Shown: positions 44,402-54,981, counted from the first letter of the stretch. The stretch: DNA of 55,970 bases from Candidatus Zhuqueibacterota bacterium (GCA_016927835.1 JAFGMA010000200.1:1-55970); one strand, 5' to 3'. A program made the numbers and translations. The notes: generated from the sequence alone by a model not told the origin.

Positions 44402-45169
44402 TTATCGCCGGGCTCGTTCATAAATCAAGCGCAGCCCTTCGAGTGTCAGATGCGGTTCGATTTGGGTCAGGCGCTGCGATTGATCCGAGAAAGCGTAAGC
44501 CAATCCGCCGGTAGCAATCGCAATTACCGGTCGTTCGAGTTCGGCTTCGATCCGGCGAATCATCCCGTCGATCATCTCGATGCTGCCATACATCAAACCC
44601 GACTGGATGCTGGTTTCAGTTGTATTTCCGATGATCCGCGGGGGGAATTTCAGTGCAACCCTGGGTAACATCGCCGCGCGTTGATGCAAAACCGAGGCGG
44701 TTAATTCGAGTCCGGGCGCAATGATGCCCCCCAGATAATCGCCGGTTTCAGTGAGGACATCGAGCGTCGTGGCGGTTCCGAAATCGACGATAACCAGTGG
44801 ACCGCCGAATTTTGAATAACCGGCAATTGCGTTGCAAAGGCGGTCTGCGCCGACTGTGTCCGGCGTTTGATACAAAATGTTGATTCCCAGATCTAATTCG
44901 TGATTCACTACAATCGGCTCGATGCCGAAATTCAACTTTGCCATCAAAGTGAAAACATGTGTCAATCCCGGAACCACCGAAGCGATGGCAATTCCCTTTA
45001 TTTGATCGAACGATAACGGAGTCGATTCGAACAGCAATTTCAGCAAAATCCAGCTTTCATCAGCCGTGCGGGTGATTGTGCTCGAAAGGCGCCATTGCTT
45101 TTTCAAAATCGAGTCTTCGAAAATCCCAATGACGATATTTGTATTTCCGATGTCAATTGCAAGCAGCAT
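44402..45169 (-). CDS. coaX: Type III pantothenate kinase
   Basis: 255 aa, first step of coenzyme A synthesis. ASKHA fold: phosphate 1 motif LLAIDIGNTN at the start, the GADRLCNAIAGY pantothenate-site segment, VVDFGTATTLDVL as phosphate 2 and GGIIAPGLELTASVLHQRAAMLP. CoaX enzymes are not inhibited by CoA. I chose ATG 45169 because GGAG lies 6 bases upstream; the ATG at 45181 is also in frame but places this GGAG inside the coding region. It lies downstream of birA with a 71-base gap, a common pairing of cofactor genes. Confidence 0.95.
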   Translation of the reverse strand: MLLAIDIGNTNIVIGIFEDSILKKQWRLSSTITRTADESWILLKLLFESTPLSFDQIKGIAIASVVPGLTHVFTLMAKLNFGIEPIVVNHELDLGINILYQTPDTVGADRLCNAIAGYSKFGGPLVIVDFGTATTLDVLTETGDYLGGIIAPGLELTASVLHQRAAMLPRVALKFPPRIIGNTTETSIQSGLMYGSIEMIDGMIRRIEAELERPVIAIATGGLAYAFSDQSQRLTQIEPHLTLEGLRLIYERARR

Positions 45170-45240
45170 CTGGTACTCCATTGAAATAGTTGAGATTGCT
45201 TATGCCTGGAATGGAAAAATTCGCTGACACGCTAAATTGT

Positions 45241-46050
45241 TTAAACGATCATGTCTCCGGAAATGATTCTTTTGAGCTGCCCATCTTGCATGCGAATGAT
45301 CGCACTTCCGTCATCTGCCAAATTTTGAAATATGCCTTCAATCGATGCGCCGGCAGTTATGAATTGAACCGGCTTCCCTATATGGGGGCAGTTCGAGCGC
45401 CATTCGTCCAGAATCGGAAGAAAGCCATTTCGCATAATTTCGGAATAGCGCCTGTCGAACCGGTTTAAAATATCAGCAAGTAATTCCTTGCGATCAACCT
45501 GGCGCTCAAGCAATATCGACACGGATATCGCCTGTTCTTGCAGCGCGGGATGGAAATCGCCGGGTGAATGGTTGATATTGATACCAATTCCGAGGATGAC
45601 AAATTTAATCATTCCCCGATCAAATTCTGCCTCAGAAAGAATGCCACACAATTTTTTATTTTTGATGAGGATATCATTCGGCCATTTCAACTCAGGATTC
45701 AAACCGTATCTTTCGGATAACGCATCGGCGACGGAGACGCTTGCCAGAAACGTGAGCAAACAAGCTTGATGTGCTGTCAAATCGGGCTTTAGGATCAATG
45801 AAAACCACAGTCCTTTGCCGGGAATCGATGCCCACGTTCTGCCCAGTCGACCGCGTCCCGAGGTTTGTTCATCTGCCACCACAACCGTTCCGTCGGATGC
45901 ACCTTCCGCAGCCATTTTATGGGCTACATCATTGGTTGATCCTACGGTTTTGTAACTAAAAAAATCGTGCCCGATCCGTTCTGTGACCAACTTCTGATGA
46001 ATATTATCAGCGCTGATATCGTCTGGGACTGCAAAATCGCCTGGTTTCAT
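45241..46050 (-). CDS. birA: Biotin--[acetyl-CoA-carboxylase] ligase
   Basis: 269 aa. Catalytic domain with the biotinyl-AMP loop GRGRLGRTW, WPNDI and KLCGILSE, and a small C-terminal SH3-like domain (LDEWRSNCPHIGKPV...). There is no N-terminal winged helix, so this is a ligase-only (class I) enzyme that cannot repress transcription. About 30 extra residues precede the catalytic domain. Its ATG overlaps the xerD stop by 4 bases, so translation is coupled. Confidence 0.95.
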   Translation of the reverse strand: MKPGDFAVPDDISADNIHQKLVTERIGHDFFSYKTVGSTNDVAHKMAAEGASDGTVVVADEQTSGRGRLGRTWASIPGKGLWFSLILKPDLTAHQACLLTFLASVSVADALSERYGLNPELKWPNDILIKNKKLCGILSEAEFDRGMIKFVILGIGININHSPGDFHPALQEQAISVSILLERQVDRKELLADILNRFDRRYSEIMRNGFLPILDEWRSNCPHIGKPVQFITAGASIEGIFQNLADDGSAIIRMQDGQLKRIISGDMIV

Positions 46051-46958
46051 TGCCGTTTTTCTCCGTATTTTTCCCGTGGGTGATACGTTCGGTGGACTTC
46101 TTTCAGATATTCTCGATCGAGATGTGTGTAAATTTGAGTTGTTGAAATATCAGCGTGTCCCAGCATTTCCTGCACCGCCCGCAGGTCGGCGCCCCCTTCG
46201 AGCAAATGTGTGGCAAAGGAGTGGCGCAAGGTGTGCGGACTGACATGTGCGCTGATTCCCGCCAATTCGACATATTTGCGCAAAAGTTTCCAGCCGCCCA
46301 TTCGTGTCAGCGGGCGTCCGTGCCAATTGAGGAATAGCACATCCCGATCTAATCCGCGGCGCGCCAGAATCGGTCGAGAAGTGCGCTGGTATTCCGTTAC
46401 ATAATAAATCGCCTGCTCACCAATCGGAACCAGCCGTTCTTTCGAGCCTTTTCCGAAAACGCTTACAAATCCCTGGTCGAAAAACAGCTCAGATTGTTTG
46501 ATGGATAGCAATTCTGAAATACGCACGCCGGTGGCATAAAGGAATTCCAGCAGCGCTCTGTCTCTGATACCTTTAATATCGCTCAGGTCAGGTTGCTGCA
46601 TGAGCAATTCGATATCAGACACATTCAATACAGAGGGAAGTTTTTGCGAAAGTTTGGGGAGCGCGATGATTTCTGTGGGATCATGGGAACACAAATTTTC
46701 GCCGATCAGGAATCGATGAAACATGCGTATTGCGGAAATATTTCTGGCAATGCTGGTATTGGCTAATCCGAGATCATTCAACAAATTAATATAGTTAACG
46801 ATGTTTGAGGTTTGAATTTGATCAGGCACATCCAGGCGTTGATGTTTCAAATATTGGATATACCGTTGGAGGTCGGTTCGATAGGAAATTTGGGTATTTT
46901 CTGCCAGACTCCGTTCCACCTTGAGGAAATCTAAGAATTGGCATAATAACTCATCCAT
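46047..46958 (-). CDS. xerD: Tyrosine recombinase XerC/XerD
   Basis: 303 aa, chromosome dimer resolution recombinase. SAM-like N-terminal core-binding domain (about 1-90), catalytic domain with R146 (YATGVRISEL), K170, H242 and R245 (HTLRH), H268 (LGHAD) and the nucleophile Y277 (QIYTHL). All six catalytic residues are present and the length is normal for XerC/D rather than for phage integrases. XerD is more likely than XerC by overall look, but I cannot separate them firmly. Part of an operon with an unknown gene upstream and birA-coaX downstream. Confidence 0.9.
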   Translation of the reverse strand: MDELLCQFLDFLKVERSLAENTQISYRTDLQRYIQYLKHQRLDVPDQIQTSNIVNYINLLNDLGLANTSIARNISAIRMFHRFLIGENLCSHDPTEIIALPKLSQKLPSVLNVSDIELLMQQPDLSDIKGIRDRALLEFLYATGVRISELLSIKQSELFFDQGFVSVFGKGSKERLVPIGEQAIYYVTEYQRTSRPILARRGLDRDVLFLNWHGRPLTRMGGWKLLRKYVELAGISAHVSPHTLRHSFATHLLEGGADLRAVQEMLGHADISTTQIYTHLDREYLKEVHRTYHPREKYGEKRQ

Positions 46959-46965
46959 TTTACGA

Positions 46966-47412
46966 TTATTCTGGTTTGTTGGTGGGCAGGATATGTTCGG
47001 TTAAAGATAGCGCAATACCAGACAGCATGACTTCGGGACCAAGCTTGGTGAAATCGCCCGATAGGAGGCTGGCATCGACATTGGCGTAAAGCGAGCATCC
47101 GGCTTCTTTCTCAATGATCAACCCGGACACCCTGCCTTTGAATTCGCCGATGAAAGTAATTTCGCCCAGCATTTCGCTGGCAACAAATCCATTGCAGAAG
47201 TGCAATTGCAAGTGAGTATTTGAGGTATAAACGGATATTAAATTACCAATTTCTTTGCCAATCGGAATATCCGGATAAATTTCAAGGGTTAATTTTCGTG
47301 CCGTTTCTTTATGTTCCAGCATAAAACGGTAATTATTTGCCTTGAACTTTGGCTTGACCCCCAGAATATTGGCAATTTCATTGATTTCAGTTTCTGTAAA
47401 TTTAAATCCCAT
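46966..47412 (-). CDS. Unknown small protein upstream of xerD
   Basis: 148 aa, no family recognised. I chose ATG 47412 because GAGGCGG lies just upstream; the frame opens at 47439. The protein is a mixed alpha/beta sequence with no signal peptide or membrane segment: a helix (TETEINEIANILG), then several strands (FMLEHKE, KLTLEIYPDIP, LQLHFCNGFVASEMLGEITFIGEFKG). It starts right after the csp terminator and lies 7 bases before xerD, so it belongs to the xerD-birA-coaX transcript. Confidence 0.7.
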   Translation of the reverse strand: MGFKFTETEINEIANILGVKPKFKANNYRFMLEHKETARKLTLEIYPDIPIGKEIGNLISVYTSNTHLQLHFCNGFVASEMLGEITFIGEFKGRVSGLIIEKEAGCSLYANVDASLLSGDFTKLGPEVMLSGIALSLTEHILPTNKPE

Positions 47413-47430
47413 CACCGCCTCGTAATCATT

Positions 47431-47468
47431 GCGAAACAAACAAAACCCCGATTGCTGAATCGGGGTTT
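47431..47468 (-). terminator. Intrinsic terminator after csp
   Basis: On the minus strand, arms AAACCCCGATT and AATCGGGGTTT (11 bp) with a 4-base loop, followed by TTTTGTTTGTTTC. It ends the csp transcript and lies directly upstream of the next gene's ribosome binding site. Confidence 0.88.
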
Positions 47469-47525
47469 ATTTCAGGTTAAATTAAAAATCGAATGATAAA
47501 AGCCGCAGTATCCTTCGATTTCGGT

Positions 47526-47726
47526 TCATAGCTTAACCACGTTGGTTGCTCTGGGCCCTTTGTCTCCGACCACAACTTCAAACTCCACATCCGCCCCCTC
47601 AGCCAGTGAGCGATAGCCGTCACCCTGAATGTCTGAAAAATGAACGAAAACATCTTGTCCATCTTCTTGTTCGATAAAGCCATACCCCTTATTGTCATTG
47701 AACCACTTAACCTTACCTTTTGCCAT
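47526..47726 (-). CDS. Cold-shock domain protein, CspA family
   Basis: 66 aa, one cold-shock domain that binds single-stranded nucleic acid and acts as an RNA chaperone. RNP1 is KGYGFIEQ and RNP2 is DVFVHFSDI; the [11 protein letters not shown] start is typical. Strong ribosome binding site GGAGGT directly before ATG. It has its own consensus promoter at 47839-47867 and a terminator at 47431-47468. The leader of about 105 bases is long for such a small gene, as in cspA genes where it controls mRNA stability on cold shock. Confidence 0.96.
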   Translation of the reverse strand: MAKGKVKWFNDNKGYGFIEQEDGQDVFVHFSDIQGDGYRSLAEGADVEFEVVVGDKGPRATNVVKL

Positions 47727-48187
47727 TACCTCCGAAAACTCCTTCGCTTTGCAGCCGATTATTCAAAACAATTTCATAGACATTACTGGAATTAATGCTA
47801 TTTTGAACCACCGGCAAACACATCTATGAAACGAATAAAATATAAATAATATTTTCATGCTTGTCAAGCATTATTTTACCATATCATTTATTGATTTTTG
47901 CTGAAAAGAAATAGTAAATTGTTATAACCTTTAAAAAATCTATGAAAATGATGAAGCATGCGTTTTATTTGTCATATTACGTTCCTACAAAATTGTATAT
48001 TTAAAATGATATTACTGAAACAACCAGACGAAAATATGCAAAAAATGAATCATATTACATTCATGATTTATTTGCTGGAAAAAGCAAGATTTAAGCTAAA
48101 TTTATTTATATCAAACGCATTATATTGAAATTTTTCTCAGGTTCGTAAGTCCCGTTTGTGCAAATTTTTATGGGCTGGAATTCAAAA
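47727..48187. other. AT-rich region between csp and PASTA gene
   Basis: 461 bases. The right part is very AT-rich with no gene seen; the left 140 bases hold the csp promoter and leader. Nothing else recognisable. Confidence 0.65.
47839..47867 (-). promoter_or_regulatory. Consensus sigma-70 promoter of csp
   Basis: On the minus strand TTGACA, a 17-base spacer and TATATT. The start site should be near 47832, giving a leader of about 105 bases before the csp ATG. Confidence 0.85.
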
Positions 48188-48988
48188 TCATCGCCCCGAA
48201 TCGTAAGCGGCTTCAGCGTTTTCATCTGGCAGAACACTCACAACCAGGTCAATTCTTTCACCGCTAAACACTTCGGTATCAGCCTCAATCGATTGCTTCA
48301 GTACGGTATTGGGCAGCAATTTGTCTGTGACTTGGTAGCTGATGCTGCCCACTTGCAAACCAGCTTTTTTGAGCAGCCGTTCTGCTGCATCGAGATCGGC
48401 GCCGATGACGAATGGGACCAAGAAGCGATCCGGAAATGGTCCTATGCTGACAACAATGCTGATTTTCGTACCGGCTTTCACTTCGCGTCCCGGCTGAATT
48501 GACTGTTCGGAAATAACACCTTCGGGATAATAGGATGAATGCTCCGGCGAAACATGATCGAGGATCAATCCTGCCGCTTGAATCGTCAATTTTGCGTCGC
48601 GCTCACCTTTGCCGACCAGCACTGGAACTTTGAAGTAGCGCTCGCCCATGCTTGTTACAACATAGACGCGTCGTCCCTTTTTTACGCGGGTGAATGCTGG
48701 CGGATTCTGCGAAATAACATAATTCGGCGGGAATCTTGAATCATATCGCTGGCTTTCGAGGACGATCTTGAATCCTTGATCCTGTAATATCAATTCGGCA
48801 TCGCTGTAGGTGAGTTCTGTGATCTTCGGTATTTCATACTCCTGTCCGAGACGAACATAAATCGGCATCACAATGTTATCCATTATCAGAATAAAAACAA
48901 GCAAGCCAGCCAAAATAATCAAAGGCTTTTTGAGGTTCAATCGTTGCAGCCAGGTAATCACGCTATGAATTTTCTCATTCGTGTTCAT
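48188..48988 (-). CDS. Membrane-anchored PASTA-domain protein without a kinase
   Basis: 266 aa from ATG 48988 (AAAGG upstream). A short cytoplasmic stretch, one membrane segment (about 24-42), then three PASTA domains (about 50-115, 118-183, 185-255), each with a VPxxxG/IPKITEL-like start and a long helix. PASTA domains bind peptidoglycan fragments. Genes at this site in other bacteria often encode PASTA Ser/Thr kinases next to rsmB; here the kinase part is absent and the frame shows no remnant of it. It is the last gene of the radA-to-rsmB cluster, 18 bases after rsmB. Confidence 0.88.
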   Translation of the reverse strand: MNTNEKIHSVITWLQRLNLKKPLIILAGLLVFILIMDNIVMPIYVRLGQEYEIPKITELTYSDAELILQDQGFKIVLESQRYDSRFPPNYVISQNPPAFTRVKKGRRVYVVTSMGERYFKVPVLVGKGERDAKLTIQAAGLILDHVSPEHSSYYPEGVISEQSIQPGREVKAGTKISIVVSIGPFPDRFLVPFVIGADLDAAERLLKKAGLQVGSISYQVTDKLLPNTVLKQSIEADTEVFSGERIDLVVSVLPDENAEAAYDSGR

Positions 48989-49006
48989 ACTTAAGCCTTT
49001 CACACA

Positions 49007-50350
49007 TTATGCATTGCGCTGAAGTTTTACCGCAAAACTCCCATCAATCTCATGTTTATGCGGAAATGTACGGATGAAAAATGCATCGGTAACAAATTTT
49101 TCAGGAATTCGGGAAGGAGGCAAAACAAGGGAATAGCCTCGATGTCGCGCCAAAAATTTTTCAATAATTTCCTCATTCTCCTCCGGCTCAATAGTACACG
49201 TGCTGTAAATCAGGTGCCCTCCCGGGATTACCAGCCGGGAGGCATTTTCCAGGCATAGCAGTTGAAGTTCAGCCAGGTCCTTGATATCGGTTTCGTTCCG
49301 TTTCCAGCGAAGATCGGAGCGTTTTGACAGCACTCCTAATCCGGAGCAGGGAGTGTCGAGCAGAACCAGATGCGCCTGTCTGGCAGCCACTGTCGTGGCA
49401 TCGGCTTGAACCAAATGAATATTATAAAGACCCAATCGCTGAACATTTTGCCGCAACAAATTCAATCGCTGCCAGCTCCGATCTATTGCGATAATCCTGC
49501 TCCGGCAGCGTGTCATCTCTGCGAGATGGGTGGTTTTTCCGCCGGGCGCAGCGCACATATCAATAATCAATTCCCCTTCCCAAGGATCTGCCAGAATGCC
49601 AACCAGACCTGCGCTGATATCCTGGACGCTGAATTGACCCTTATTGAATGACACGAGCGTCGTTAAATCGGTTGCCTTCTTCAGTTTTACAAAATTATCG
49701 AGAATTCCTTCATTTTCGACGGCGATCCCGGCATCTTCAAGCTCACGCATTAAATTGGCGGGCGTAGTTTGCATTGGATTGATCCGCAGCGTCAAATTAG
49801 GAATTTTATTATTTGCGCTGCAGAGCGACCGGGTTTCCTCAATACCGTAACGTTCAATCCAGCGCTTGACCATCCATTCGGGATGCGAGTACCCCACTGA
49901 GATCGCCTTGATCGGATCGATGGCTTCATCCGGGAATTGGATTGATGCCCTGTTTCGAAGATATGTTCTGAGTATCGCATTGACCCGATTCGCCCAGTAT
50001 TGCCCTTTCAATTTTTTAGCAAGGCTTACCGCTTCATTTACAGCCGCGAATCCGGGGGTTTTGGTCATATAGTCAATTTGATACAGCCCGGTTTCTAATA
50101 TCGCTTTGATCGGCAGCGGGCATGTTTTATAGTCGCCCTGGTAGAATTGCGTTACCAGCCATTCAAGCCTGCCCCGCCACCGTATTGAGCCATGAATAAG
50201 CTCAGATATAAACGCCTTATCAATTAAAGCCAAATCATGTTTGGCAAATTGATTATTTAGCGATATATCTGAGAATGCGCCATCTTTGCGGACACGGCAT
50301 AAGATATCAACGGCAATATGTCGGGGTGACTTTGGCGTATTTACCCTCAA
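49007..50350 (-). CDS. rsmB: 16S rRNA cytosine-967 C5-methyltransferase
   Basis: 447 aa. NusB-like RNA-binding domain at about 1-135, then a Rossmann methyltransferase with the SAM motif DMCAAPGGKTTHLA, the catalytic-base region DTPCSGLGVLSKRSDLRWKR and the nucleophile Cys in YSTCTIEPEENEE. Both cysteines of the RCMT mechanism are present. The frame has no ATG at its head; the first usable start is TTG 50350, with no clear ribosome binding site, so the exact N-terminus is uncertain by a few residues. It follows fmt by 20 bases. Confidence 0.94.
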   Translation of the reverse strand: MRVNTPKSPRHIAVDILCRVRKDGAFSDISLNNQFAKHDLALIDKAFISELIHGSIRWRGRLEWLVTQFYQGDYKTCPLPIKAILETGLYQIDYMTKTPGFAAVNEAVSLAKKLKGQYWANRVNAILRTYLRNRASIQFPDEAIDPIKAISVGYSHPEWMVKRWIERYGIEETRSLCSANNKIPNLTLRINPMQTTPANLMRELEDAGIAVENEGILDNFVKLKKATDLTTLVSFNKGQFSVQDISAGLVGILADPWEGELIIDMCAAPGGKTTHLAEMTRCRSRIIAIDRSWQRLNLLRQNVQRLGLYNIHLVQADATTVAARQAHLVLLDTPCSGLGVLSKRSDLRWKRNETDIKDLAELQLLCLENASRLVIPGGHLIYSTCTIEPEENEEIIEKFLARHRGYSLVLPPSRIPEKFVTDAFFIRTFPHKHEIDGSFAVKLQRNA

Positions 50351-50370
50351 TCGAAGCTTACATGAATAAT

Positions 50371-51306
50371 TTATTGAAATCGTTGGTGCTGCTGCAAATC
50401 ATGACCCCGCAGAAATTCTTCCGACGTCATACGGCGCCTGCCTTCGAGCTGCAATTCGAGAATATCGATATACCCATCAGCGGCAACAACGCGAATGAGT
50501 CCGGCTTTTCGATCCACCTCGCATATCTCTCCGCAAGCGGCATTCGCTTCCGGCAGGGCGTGAAGTGCTTTGCTCTTGAAAATTTTGAATACTTTTCCGC
50601 CAAGCAGGGAAAATGCTGCAGGATATGGTGATAGTCCCCTGATTTGATTGTAAATGGTTGCCGTATCCTTTGACCAATCGATTTGGCAGTGTTCGCGATT
50701 AATTTTCGGCGCCAGTGTGATCGTGCCCGTTTGTTCACGCTGCCGGACGGTATTGTCAGCGATCATATTCACCGCTTTGAGTACCAGGCTCGCGCCCATG
50801 TGCATGAGTCTATCGTGGAGCGTTCCAGCGTCGTCCTCATCATGAATTGGGATGCTGTCTTGAATGATAAGTTTGCCGGTATCGACCTTTTCATCGATGA
50901 AAAACACAGTCGCGCCGGTCTTAGTTTCCCCTTTCATGATTGCCCAGCTGATTGGTGCCGCACCCCGGTAACGCGGCAAAAGCGAAGCATGCAGATTAAT
51001 TGTACCTTTTGGCGGAATGGTGAAAACAGCCGGTGGTAAAATTCTGAAGCCCACAACCACATACACATCAGCCGCAAACTGATGCAATTGGCGGATGAAT
51101 GCCTGTTCCTTCAATTTTTCCGGTTGCAGAACAGTCAGATGGTTTTCAATGGCAAAAGCTTTTACCGGAGAAGGCTTCAATTTTAAACCGCGCCCTGATG
51201 GTTTATCCGGTGCAGTTACAACCGAGAGTACTGAATGCTGGCTATTCAGGAGCGCATCGAGCGTGGGAACGGCGAATTCGGGCGTACCCATAAATATGAG
51301 TTTCAT
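50371..51306 (-). CDS. fmt: Methionyl-tRNA formyltransferase
   Basis: 311 aa. Formylates initiator Met-tRNA using 10-formyl-THF. N-terminal Rossmann domain from MKLIFMGTPEFAVP and the catalytic loop GTINLHASLLPRYRGAAPI, then the C-terminal OB-like tRNA-binding domain. I chose ATG 51306 where the family starts; the open frame continues 10 codons upstream. The gap to def is about 220 bases, larger than usual for this pair, and is without features. Confidence 0.95.
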   Translation of the reverse strand: MKLIFMGTPEFAVPTLDALLNSQHSVLSVVTAPDKPSGRGLKLKPSPVKAFAIENHLTVLQPEKLKEQAFIRQLHQFAADVYVVVGFRILPPAVFTIPPKGTINLHASLLPRYRGAAPISWAIMKGETKTGATVFFIDEKVDTGKLIIQDSIPIHDEDDAGTLHDRLMHMGASLVLKAVNMIADNTVRQREQTGTITLAPKINREHCQIDWSKDTATIYNQIRGLSPYPAAFSLLGGKVFKIFKSKALHALPEANAACGEICEVDRKAGLIRVVAADGYIDILELQLEGRRRMTSEEFLRGHDLQQHQRFQ

Positions 51307-51528
51307 GTCATCGGCTTCTATTAATATTCTTGTCAAAGGAAGCGGGATTTTTCAACTCGTTCTTATGTTGTGTTGCCATGAAATAAAAAGAATCAGTTGC
51401 TGCATTACGCAATCCTTTTTTTAGTCCCGCCTCTTGAATACTGCGCCAGGGATCCCTCAGGTGTTGTTTCCGAAAATCAGTTCGGGAAGCAACTCATCCT
51501 GCAAAAATTACCAGAGCCGGGGATGAAC

Positions 51529-52062
51529 CTATGCTGGCGTTTTCTGCCTGGCTTTTTCTTCTTTAGCAATATTTTTGAGTTGTTTCGAGATTAACTTTTT
51601 CCTCAGGGTTTTGATTCTATCGACAAAAAACACACCGCGCAAATGATCAATCTCATGCTGGAGAACGCGTGCCAGCAAACCTTCAGCCCATGCCTCTACT
51701 GATTCACCATCTATGGTTTTGTATGAAATCCTGACTTTATCCGGACGAAATACCTCTTCCCGGATGTCTGGGACGCTTAGGCAGCCCTCTTCCGCAGATA
51801 CTTCCGCGCCATCTGTTTCCAGAATTTTCGGATTAATAAAAGCCATTGGCATTTGGTTTTCAAAAATCAAGCTCAGATCGACAACAATGAGCGCGATCGA
51901 TTCAGCAACCTGGGGTGCAGCCAGACCGATTCCGTCGGAAGTTACCATCGTTTCGATCATATCATTCGCCAATTGCTTCACATCGTCGTCGATCTGTTCG
52001 ATCTCTGCCGCCTGCATCCGCAGGATTGGATTGCCATAATGGATGATGGGTAACAAAGCCAT
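51529..52062 (-). CDS. def: Peptide deformylase
   Basis: 177 aa. Removes the N-formyl group from new proteins. Motif 1 GIGLAAPQ, motif 2 EEGCLSVP (Cys metal ligand) and motif 3 HEIDHLRGV (two His ligands and the catalytic Glu) are all present, so the enzyme should be active. It begins 1 base after the yajC stop and precedes fmt, the usual partner. Confidence 0.96.
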   Translation of the reverse strand: MALLPIIHYGNPILRMQAAEIEQIDDDVKQLANDMIETMVTSDGIGLAAPQVAESIALIVVDLSLIFENQMPMAFINPKILETDGAEVSAEEGCLSVPDIREEVFRPDKVRISYKTIDGESVEAWAEGLLARVLQHEIDHLRGVFFVDRIKTLRKKLISKQLKNIAKEEKARQKTPA

Positions 52063-52063
52063 G

Positions 52064-52384
52064 TTATTCTTGCTCCACCTTGCGCGCGATTGAACTTGAT
52101 GAAATCTCTATCTTGACGTTATCTGCTACTTTCAGAATAGTGACACCGTCCTTTTCTCTTGCACCCTGGATGACGCCATAGATGCCTCCGGCTGTGACGA
52201 CTTTATCGCCTTTTTGCAGCGCCGCGATCATCTGCTGATGCTGTTTCTGCTTTTTCTGCTGTGGACGGATCATGAGAAAATACATGATCGCAAAAATTGC
52301 TACCATCATGATAAGCATCATCGATGTTCCGCCGCCGCTCTGCCCTTCAGTTTGCGGTGCCATGAGTAGAATGAAAAATAACAC
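52064..52384 (-). CDS. yajC: Preprotein translocase accessory subunit YajC
   Basis: 106 aa. One N-terminal membrane segment (MMLIMMVAIFAIMYFLM), then IRPQQKKQKQHQQMIAALQKGDKVVTAGGIYG, the signature of the family, and a short beta domain. The start is GTG 52384, supported by a strong ribosome binding site (GGGAGGT, 4 bases before). YajC binds SecDF at the translocon. It lies between tgt and def, as in many genomes. Confidence 0.95.
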   Translation of the reverse strand: MLFFILLMAPQTEGQSGGGTSMMLIMMVAIFAIMYFLMIRPQQKKQKQHQQMIAALQKGDKVVTAGGIYGVIQGAREKDGVTILKVADNVKIEISSSSIARKVEQE

Positions 52385-52449
52385 ATTAACCTCCCTTGGT
52401 TTGACCTGATAAGATAATAAATCCCTCGAATAGATTCAAGAAATTTGAG

Positions 52450-53607
<1,158 letters not shown>

Positions 53608-54981
53608 TTAATTGGTCAACAGGTCCAGTGCCTGATCAACTTTTTCTATTCCGACAATTTCAATGCGATTTTCGCTGCGCAACGATTTAAGATTCGCCTG
53701 CGGAACGATGCATTGCTTAAATCCCAATTTCTCGGCTTCGGTTATGCGCTTTTCGATTTTTGATATCGCTCGAATTTCACCGCCTAACCCGACTTCACCC
53801 AGCAAAATCGTTTTCGGGTGAATTGCTCGATTTTTCAAGCTGGATACAATTGAGACAACGATACCCAGGTCTGCCGAAGTTTCATCGGCTTTTACGCCGC
53901 CGACAACATTGATAAAAACGTCTTGCGTCCCCATCCTCAAACCAACCCGTTTTTCAAGCACCGCCAATAGCAGTGCCAACCGTTTGGCATCTACGCCGGC
54001 GGTGGTTCGTTGGGGCAAGCCATAACTCGTCGGACCCACCAGCGCCTGAATTTCAACCAGAATGGGTCGCGTTCCTTCCATAAGGCAAACGACGGATGAG
54101 CCGGATATTTTTTCTTTGCGCTGGGACAGAAATATTTCCGATGGATTGGGGACTTCGCGAAGCCCCTTTTCCGTCATTTCGAAAACGCCGATTTCATTCG
54201 TTGAACCGAAGCGATTTTTTATGGTCCGGAGGATGCGATAAATGTGTTCCCGGTCGCCCTCGAAAAAAAGCAGCGTATCCACCAGATGTTCCAACACTTT
54301 GGGACCGGCGATATATCCGTCCTTTGTCACATGCCCGATGATAAATATTGGAATGGACTTCGATTTGGCGATTGTCAAAAATTGCAGGGCACACTCCCGA
54401 ACCTGGCTGAGACTTCCCGGTGCGCTTTCGAGTTCTCCCTGGTACATCGATTGGATCGAATCGACGATGATCATCGACGGATTCATGGCTTCTATATGCT
54501 CGACAATCGATTCGAGATTCGTTTCCGGGAGCAAGTACAATGCATCGGAATTCAACTGAAGCCGGTTCGCGCGCATTTTGGTCTGAGAGGCGGATTCTTC
54601 GCCCGAAACATAGAGAATCGGGAATGCCGTACTCGCCAGATTGACCGCTTCCTGAAGCATCAGCGTTGATTTTCCAATCCCCGGATCACCCCCAATCAGC
54701 ACCAGCGAACCCGGCACGATCCCACCGCCCAGCACCCGATTCAACTCGCCAGTCACACATTTGATCCGCTCGCCATCCTTATAATCGATTTCCGCCAGCG
54801 GAATAGGCTTAGAGCTCGCGTTGGCGATAGAGCGTTTCTGCGTTGCTGGCGCTTGGATCCGTTCCTCAATCATGCTGTTCCATTCACCACATTCGGAGCA
54901 GCGACCCAGCCATCTGGCTGAAGTAAATCCGCAGGCTTGACAGATAAATTGTGTGCGATCGCGTTTTTTCTTTACGCTCAT
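53608..54981 (-). CDS. radA: DNA repair protein RadA
   Basis: 457 aa. N-terminal four-Cys zinc finger (CQACGF, CSECGEW), RecA-like ATPase with GGDPGIGKST Walker A, the RadA-specific KNRFG motif (IKNRFGSTNE) and a C-terminal Lon-protease-like domain (VFINVVGGVKADE). It helps recombination intermediates by branch migration. I chose ATG 54981 where the family starts; the frame opens from TTG 55005. It is the first gene of the radA-tgt-yajC-def-fmt-rsmB-PASTA run. Confidence 0.95.
   Translation of the reverse strand: MSVKKKRDRTQFICQACGFTSARWLGRCSECGEWNSMIEERIQAPATQKRSIANASSKPIPLAEIDYKDGERIKCVTGELNRVLGGGIVPGSLVLIGGDPGIGKSTLMLQEAVNLASTAFPILYVSGEESASQTKMRANRLQLNSDALYLLPETNLESIVEHIEAMNPSMIIVDSIQSMYQGELESAPGSLSQVRECALQFLTIAKSKSIPIFIIGHVTKDGYIAGPKVLEHLVDTLLFFEGDREHIYRILRTIKNRFGSTNEIGVFEMTEKGLREVPNPSEIFLSQRKEKISGSSVVCLMEGTRPILVEIQALVGPTSYGLPQRTTAGVDAKRLALLLAVLEKRVGLRMGTQDVFINVVGGVKADETSADLGIVVSIVSSLKNRAIHPKTILLGEVGLGGEIRAISKIEKRITEAEKLGFKQCIVPQANLKSLRSENRIEIVGIEKVDQALDLLTN

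Noticed and set aside
22015-51530. GGGGATGAACC words at about 22.0 and 51.5 kb and its complement at 27.2 kb
   Set aside because: An 11-base match three times in 56 kb without shared flanks is too short to call a repeat family.
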